A stretch of DNA of 64,000 bases from Opitutia bacterium (GTDB lineage: Bacteria; Verrucomicrobiota; Verrucomicrobiae; Opitutales; Opitutaceae), in the NCBI GenBank assembly GCA_947442255.1, contig CANEVO010000005.1, positions 1 through 64,000 on the forward strand. The letters run 5' to 3'. How positions within the stretch are numbered: the first letter of the stretch is position 1; the number at the start of each line of letters is the position of its first letter. The notes under the pieces were generated by a model. The model searched no databases, was not told the origin of the DNA, and saw only the letters and a list, made by a program, of their open reading frames with translations. Positions 59,357 to 64,000 of the stretch are shown here, one piece after another. Position numbers and translations under genes: made by a program.

Positions 59357-60616
59357 CTAGCCGGCGAACGTCGTCATCAACTCGGCGTATATCTTCGCAC
59401 TCGCGAGCAATTCGGACACTTTCGCGCGTTCGTTGACGCCATGGTAATCCACTCCGCCCGGTCCGTAGCCCAGCGTGGGAATTCGCCGATGGTAGGAGAA
59501 GAAATGCATGTCGTTGAACCCCGTCGAAACGTTGAAGGCCGCTTTCTCCCGCCGGACCCGGCCGACACAGTCCGCCATCGTCGCGAAAAGCGGACCGGTG
59601 GGCGGCGAAAAGCACGCAAAGTTTTCCGAGATCTTGCGCAGCGTGATTTTGCACCCCGAAATTTTCCGCGCGGCCGCCGCGAGGAAGGCCCGCAACTCGC
59701 GTTCGGCGGCGGCGTGGTCTTCGACGGGCAATACCCGGCGATCGATCGTGAACCGCGCCAGCGCCGGCACGGTGTTGATCTTGGCCCCGCTGCCACAGTC
59801 GAACTCACCCCCGACGTTGATCGTCGGCCGCATCGTCTTGCCTTCCGGCGTCCGCCAGCGGCGGCCGGCCAGCCTTCGCTGGTAGGTTTTGAGGGCCAGG
59901 ACGAGCGCGGCCATTTTTTCGAGTGCGTTAACGCCGAGTTCCGGCTGCGAGCCGTGGGCCGCGCGGCCCTGCACCGTGACTTCGAGCCAGAGGCAGCCGT
60001 TGTGCCCGCAGCAAACGGTGCGGCCCTCGCCACCTTCCATCACCACGGCGTAATCCGGCCGGATGGGTGCATGCGCCACGAGCCAGCCGGACCCCAGGGC
60101 CGAATCGGTTTCCTCATCGGCCGTGAATGAGACCTCGATATTGAGCCGCGGCGACCGGCCGGTGGCGCGCAGGGCGCGCAACGCCATCAGGAGGCTCGCG
60201 ATCGAACCCTTCATGTCGGCGGTGCCGCGCCCGTAAATCCAGCCGCGCGCGATCGCTCCACTGAAGGCGCTGCCATGCTTCCACCGTCCAGAAACGGGCA
60301 CCACGTCGTAATGCGCGTTGAAATGCAGGGTTTTCTTCGCGCCGCGCACGGCCATCCGGCCCAGCAAATTGAACCGGGGAAACGCGTGCTGCTCCGGCGG
60401 GAGCGAGCGTTTCAAAACCGCCGCCGGGATCGTATAACGCTTCGCCCGGAGACCCACCGCTTCCAGTTCGGCGCGCAGCCAGGCGGTGATCGTGTCGTAG
60501 TTTTCCCCCGGCGGGTTGATCGTGGAGACGCCGACCAGCTGCTGCAGCCGACCCAACAACTCGTCGGGATTGCGTTCGATGAAATCGGCGGGAGTCACGA
60601 GACGGATAAGATCCAC
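59357..60616 (-). CDS. M20-family metallopeptidase (ArgE/DapE/CPG2-like), 419 aa
   Basis: Zinc dipeptidase/deacylase fold: HFNAHYDVVPVSG (H-x-D motif), YGRGTADMKGSIASLLMALR, FTADEETDSALGSGWL (catalytic EE), VMEGGEGRTVCCGHNG and the dimer domain WLEVTVQGRAAHGSQPELGV. The C-terminal His is near YGPGGVDYHGVNER. Specific substrate (acetyl-ornithine, succinyl-DAP or dipeptide) is not set. Divergent from pdxH. Confidence 0.87.
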   Translation of the reverse strand: MDLIRLVTPADFIERNPDELLGRLQQLVGVSTINPPGENYDTITAWLRAELEAVGLRAKRYTIPAAVLKRSLPPEQHAFPRFNLLGRMAVRGAKKTLHFNAHYDVVPVSGRWKHGSAFSGAIARGWIYGRGTADMKGSIASLLMALRALRATGRSPRLNIEVSFTADEETDSALGSGWLVAHAPIRPDYAVVMEGGEGRTVCCGHNGCLWLEVTVQGRAAHGSQPELGVNALEKMAALVLALKTYQRRLAGRRWRTPEGKTMRPTINVGGEFDCGSGAKINTVPALARFTIDRRVLPVEDHAAAERELRAFLAAAARKISGCKITLRKISENFACFSPPTGPLFATMADCVGRVRREKAAFNVSTGFNDMHFFSYHRRIPTLGYGPGGVDYHGVNERAKVSELLASAKIYAELMTTFAG

Positions 60617-60707
60617 GGATCAACGCCAAACGCCAGCCGCCAGCACTTGGGCCCTTCGTGTCAGATGACTTTTGACAGTGCGGGACGGCCTGCCCACCTT
60701 GACTTTC

Positions 60708-61343
60708 GTGCCACTGGCCGAACTCAGAAAAGACTATTCCCTCGCCGGACTCGCCGAAAAGGATCTGGCGCGCGATCCCTTCCGCCAGTTCGAAAAATGG
60801 TTTCAGGAAGCGGAGGCGGCCAAGGTGGTCGAGCCCAACGCGATGACTCTGGCCACGGCCGGAAAGGACGGACGGCCTTCCGCGCGGACCGTTTTGCTGA
60901 AGGGCGTCGATGGGCGCGGCTTCGTTTTCTATTCGAACTACGAAAGCCGCAAGGGCCGGGAACTGGAAATCAACCCGCACGCGACCCTCGTGTTTCCGTG
61001 GCTCACTTTGGAACGCCAGGTCATCGTCGAGGGGCCGGTGGTCAAAGTCGCGCGCGAGGAGAGCGAGGCTTATTTTCACTCGCGACCGCGCGCCAGCCAG
61101 CTCGGCGCCTGGGTGTCGCAGCAAAGCTCGATCATCGTCGGCCGGAAGGTGCTGGAAAGTGCGTTGAAGGAGCTGGAGACGAAGTACGCCGGCCAGGAGG
61201 TGCCGTTGCCGCCGCATTGGGGTGGATGGCGCCTGGCGCCGGAAACCGTGGAATTCTGGCAGGGAAGGCGCAGCCGCCTGCATGACCGGTTGCGGTACCG
61301 CCGCCACCAAGACGGCTGGTCGGTCGAACGCCTCGCTCCGTGA
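60708..61343 (+). CDS. pdxH: Pyridoxamine/pyridoxine 5'-phosphate oxidase PdxH, 211 aa
   Basis: FMN enzyme that makes pyridoxal 5'-phosphate. AMTLATAGKDGRPSARTVLL, FYSNYESRKGRELEINPHAT and the C-terminal WGGWRLAPETVEFWQGRRSR with LHDRLRY are family signatures. The open frame begins at TTG 60672, but GTG 60708 gives PLAELRKDYSLAGLAEKDLA, the usual start. The stop shares four bases with the kinase start (GTGA). Confidence 0.94.
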   Translation: MPLAELRKDYSLAGLAEKDLARDPFRQFEKWFQEAEAAKVVEPNAMTLATAGKDGRPSARTVLLKGVDGRGFVFYSNYESRKGRELEINPHATLVFPWLTLERQVIVEGPVVKVAREESEAYFHSRPRASQLGAWVSQQSSIIVGRKVLESALKELETKYAGQEVPLPPHWGGWRLAPETVEFWQGRRSRLHDRLRYRRHQDGWSVERLAP

Positions 61344-62872
61344 GCGCCAAAAAGACCTCTTCCTCAGCCGCCTTGCTGGCGGCGGGCCTCCGGGCCCAAA
61401 GCGAAGGCGTCTTCATCGCGGAACGCCGCCCGCGTTCGCGGGCGCTGAAGATCATTTTTGTCAACGACAGCTTCTGCGCGATGACCGGCTATACCGCGGC
61501 GCAGCTGGTCGGCCGGCCGCACCGTCTGCTGCAAACCGACCGCACCGAGATGGACCGCCTCGTGCGGTCCATTGCCCAGGCTCCGACCGGGTCTCCGGTC
61601 AGCGGCGACGGCTTCGTCGTACGCGCCGACGGCAGCACCGTGAGCGCCGCCTGGAATTTCAATTCGATCTGCGATGCGCAGGGCCGGGTCACCCACGTAG
61701 TCGCGACCTATCGCGACCAGACCGAGAAGCGCCGGCTGCAGGAAGCCCTGGTGCATTCGCAACGCCTCGACGCGGTCGGCCGGCTCGCCGGCGGCGTGGC
61801 GCACGATTTCAACAACCTCCTCTCCGTCATCAACGGATATTGCGAAATGCTCGCCGCGCACGTCTCCGCCAATCCGCAGGCGTTGCGCGAGGTCGCCGAA
61901 ATTCACCATGCGGGCCGCAAGGCGGCGGCCCTCACCCAGCAGCTGCTCGCGTTCAGCCGGCGGCAGCCGCTCAATTCGCGCGTCATCAATCTGAACGATT
62001 TGATCCGCGACAACGCGGAAATCCTGCGCCGCCTGATCGGCGAAGCGGGCCGGATCGACTTCGAGCTGCGCGAGGGGCTTGCCAACGTACGCACCGATCC
62101 CGCGCAGTTTCAGCAGGTCTTGTTGAATCTCGTCCTGAACGCCCGCGATGCCTTGCGCGATCGAGGTCGCATCGTGGTCACCACGGAAAACCGCGAAATA
62201 CCCTCGGATAAAAACCGCCGCGTCACCGACACTCCGCCCGGCACCTACGTCGCCCTCACCGTCGAGGACAACGGCACCGGCATGGACGCCGACACGCAGG
62301 CGCATCTCTTCGAGCCTTTTTTCACCACGAAGCCGGAAGGGAAGGGCACCGGGCTCGGCCTCGCCCTGGTCTACGGCGTCGTCCAGCAAAGCGGAGGGTT
62401 CATCAAGGTGAAAAGCGTGCTGCTCGTCGGCTCCACCTTCGAGGTACTGCTGCCGGCGACCAGCGCTCCGGTCGAGAAGACGCCGACCCCGGTGGCGCCC
62501 CTGCCGTCGGTGCGCGGAAGCGAAAGCATTCTGCTGGTCGAGGAGGACGAGGTCGTGCGCAAGATGGTCGCCGGGATTCTCACCGCGGACGGTTACCGCG
62601 TCACGGCCGCCAAAACGTTTGCCGCGCTGGCGCGCGACGACGCGCCAGCTTCGCGCCCGGTCCAGCTGTTGATCACCAATCTCGTCGGGGAAGGGGAAAA
62701 ATTCGCCAAGCGGCTGCACACTGTCCAGCCCGGCCTCCGCGTCCTGTGCACCGGCAACTACGATTTCAAGATGCCGGTCGACTGGCTCCCGGGCGATCGC
62801 CAAGTCTGCCTCAACAAACCCTACGCGTTGAGCGAACCCCTCCGGACCGTCCGCAAATTGCTGGACGCTTAA
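61340..62872 (+). CDS. PAS-domain sensor histidine kinase with degenerate receiver domain, 510 aa
   Basis: N-terminal PAS domain (IIFVNDSFCAMTGYTAAQLV), then DHp with phospho-His in AGGVAHDFNNLLSVI (about H155), N box NLVLNARDAL, G1 VEDNGTGMD, F box EPFFTT and G2 GTGLGLALV. The C-terminal receiver (from about 395: SILLVEEDEVVRKMVAGILT) keeps the acidic pocket but reads LLITN where the phospho-Asp should be (about N447), with LNKP preserved. So it cannot be phosphorylated in the usual way. GTG 61340 overlaps the pdxH stop by four bases. Confidence 0.9.
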   Translation: MSAKKTSSSAALLAAGLRAQSEGVFIAERRPRSRALKIIFVNDSFCAMTGYTAAQLVGRPHRLLQTDRTEMDRLVRSIAQAPTGSPVSGDGFVVRADGSTVSAAWNFNSICDAQGRVTHVVATYRDQTEKRRLQEALVHSQRLDAVGRLAGGVAHDFNNLLSVINGYCEMLAAHVSANPQALREVAEIHHAGRKAAALTQQLLAFSRRQPLNSRVINLNDLIRDNAEILRRLIGEAGRIDFELREGLANVRTDPAQFQQVLLNLVLNARDALRDRGRIVVTTENREIPSDKNRRVTDTPPGTYVALTVEDNGTGMDADTQAHLFEPFFTTKPEGKGTGLGLALVYGVVQQSGGFIKVKSVLLVGSTFEVLLPATSAPVEKTPTPVAPLPSVRGSESILLVEEDEVVRKMVAGILTADGYRVTAAKTFAALARDDAPASRPVQLLITNLVGEGEKFAKRLHTVQPGLRVLCTGNYDFKMPVDWLPGDRQVCLNKPYALSEPLRTVRKLLDA

Positions 62873-62962
62873 GGCCCGGTCGGAGAATCGAGCGAAGCCC
62901 CACCTCCACGCGTCCCCGCTTCCGCCGGTCATTGTTTTTCCGTCAACCGCCTCTCTCCTGCG

Positions 62963-63427
62963 ATGCTGCTTTATCTCATCCGCCATGGTCACGCCGTCGA
63001 CCACGCAGACGACGCTGCGCGCCCCCTGAGCCGGCAAGGCCGGGACCAGGTGCGGGCGATGGCGGATTTTCTCCGGGCCTCCGGGGAATTTACGCCAGCT
63101 GAGATGTGGCACAGCTCGCTGGTGCGGGCCCGGGAAACCGCGGAGCTCTTTGCCGAGCAGATGAAAAAGCCGCCGCAGTTGATCGAAACGGCCGGCCTGC
63201 ATCCGGAGGATTCTCCCGATCGGATTCTGACGCGGCTCGCGCACGCCAACGTCGAATCGCTTGCGCTTGTCGGCCACGAGCCCCACCTCGGCACGCTGGC
63301 CTCGCTGCTCGTCGCCCGGTCTCCGGAGCCCCGCTTTGTATTCAAGAAATGCACCGTGCTCGCGCTGGAAGGCACGCCGCCTTGGTGTCAGGTGCGCTGG
63401 CAAATCTCCCCGGAGCTCCTACCATGA
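62963..63427 (+). CDS. sixA: Phosphohistidine phosphatase SixA-like, 154 aa
   Basis: Histidine phosphatase superfamily: catalytic MLLYLIRHGHAVDHADDAAR (RHG), then LSRQGRDQVRAMADFL, and late ESLALVGHEPHLGTLASLLV (second catalytic His). SixA removes phosphate from phosphohistidine of signalling proteins. It lies 90 bases after a histidine kinase on the same strand, so a functional link is plausible (inference). Confidence 0.88.
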   Translation: MLLYLIRHGHAVDHADDAARPLSRQGRDQVRAMADFLRASGEFTPAEMWHSSLVRARETAELFAEQMKKPPQLIETAGLHPEDSPDRILTRLAHANVESLALVGHEPHLGTLASLLVARSPEPRFVFKKCTVLALEGTPPWCQVRWQISPELLP

Positions 63428-63488
63428 ATTCCCGCCCCGGCAGGCCTCGGTCCACGGTCCCACACCCGGTGCGCTCCCGCCCGAATCC

Positions 63489-64000
63489 ATGACGATCTTC
63501 CTCGCCGGCGCATCCGGACTGGTCGGATCGGCGTTCGCCCACGCCGCCGCCCGACGCGGGCACCGCGTCGTCGGCACTGTCGGAAGTTTCACCGGCGAGA
63601 TCGAGGGCGTGGAAAGAAAGCTCACGCTGGATCTCTCGCGCGAAGACGCGATCACCGCCGCGGTGCTCGAGGAACTTCCGGGCGCGATCGTCAACTGCGC
63701 CGCCGCATCGGTGTCAGAGGCCTGCGACGCGGATCCGGTCCTGGCGCAGGCGTTGAACGTCGCCCTGCCGGCGATGCTGGCAAAGCTAGCGCACCACGTC
63801 AGTGCCCGCCTCGTGCACCTCTCCTCGGAGCAGGTTTTCGACGGGGCGCGTCCGGCGCCATACGCACGGGACGATGCGATTTCGCCCATCAACCTTTACG
63901 GTCGCCAGAAAGTTGCGAGCGAACGCGCCGTGCATGCTGCCGCGCCGGACTTCGCCGTGACGCTGCGCGCCCCGCTCCTCATGGGCAACAGCGCAGCCGG
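63489..64000 (+). CDS. NAD(P)-dependent sugar-nucleotide reductase/RmlD-like protein, N-terminal part (truncated)
   Basis: Open from ATG 63489 to the right edge with no stop, so the 3' end is outside. MTIFLAGASGLVGSAFAHAA is the Rossmann start, followed by IVNCAAASVSEACDADP, VHLSSEQVFDGARPAPYARD and the catalytic YGRQK. This is the layout of dTDP-4-dehydrorhamnose reductase and related proteins. The last visible residues are RAPLLMGNSAA. Function is not fixed. Confidence 0.78.
   Translation, partial: MTIFLAGASGLVGSAFAHAAARRGHRVVGTVGSFTGEIEGVERKLTLDLSREDAITAAVLEELPGAIVNCAAASVSEACDADPVLAQALNVALPAMLAKLAHHVSARLVHLSSEQVFDGARPAPYARDDAISPINLYGRQKVASERAVHAAAPDFAVTLRAPLLMGNSAA

Noticed and set aside
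61364..63403. Minus-strand open frame of 679 codons
   Set aside because: Complementary to the kinase and sixA genes with shadow composition; no family signature.

Overview
The window reads as a chromosomal segment from a high-GC, Gram-negative heterotroph. The best fit is the Verrucomicrobiota, probably Opitutaceae. This rests on gene content (oleC/oleD, a Feo cluster with two FeoA proteins, exported GH88 and amidase-type hydrolases, Sel1 and TPR proteins), many GTG/TTG starts with weak Shine-Dalgarno sequences, and a recA operator of the form TGTTC-N4-GAACA, the LexA motif reported for Verrucomicrobia. No phage, plasmid, transposase, CRISPR array, rRNA or tRNA was recognised.

Layout. 0-10.7 kb: Sel1 and TPR proteins, a Tat-exported amidase, two SAM methyltransferases that each follow a copy of the same short repeat, a two-domain PPK2 polyphosphate kinase, and a copper locus (CopA-type ATPase facing a ceruloplasmin-like multicopper oxidase and rlmN). 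The oxidase signal peptide is out of frame at a 7-base homopolymer. 10.7-23 kb: GH88 hydrolase, a class II histone-deacetylase-like enzyme overlapping RNase D, oleC and oleD without oleA/oleB, two RNA methyltransferases diverging from a repeat, an SDR plus DenD-like pair, and small lipoproteins. 23-34 kb: gltB-gltD glutamate synthase, glutaredoxin, a UDP-glucuronate epimerase-like protein, a histidine-kinase remnant, and recA with an SOS operator. 34-53 kb: an ABC/FtsX/adaptor export system, mnmE-mnmG-trmB with a perfect parS-like palindrome inside mnmG, the complete atpBEFHAGDC operon, and feoA-feoA-feoB plus a small FeoB-associated protein. 53-64 kb: an MFS carrier, ExoD-like protein, queE and queC, an exported dimethylformamidase-like protein, a di-heme peroxidase, an M20 peptidase, pdxH overlapping a PAS histidine kinase with a degenerate receiver, sixA, and the start of an RmlD-like reductase.

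How the genes connect. mnmE/mnmG, trmB, rlmN, the RlmD-like and SpoU-like enzymes and queE/queC form a scattered RNA-modification set. The mnmEG-trmB-atp block with a parS-like site suggests an origin-proximal position, although dnaA, parA and parB are not in view. Copper and iron handling are both represented.

The most unusual signal is a layer of short repeats. At least five unrelated families of 8-11 bp units occur as imperfect inverted pairs in intergenic gaps. Some supply start or stop codons to neighbouring genes (oleD, queC, atpD, the rlmD-like gene). Two further repeat-like inserts lie in frame inside coding regions (the epimerase and the rlmD-like gene).
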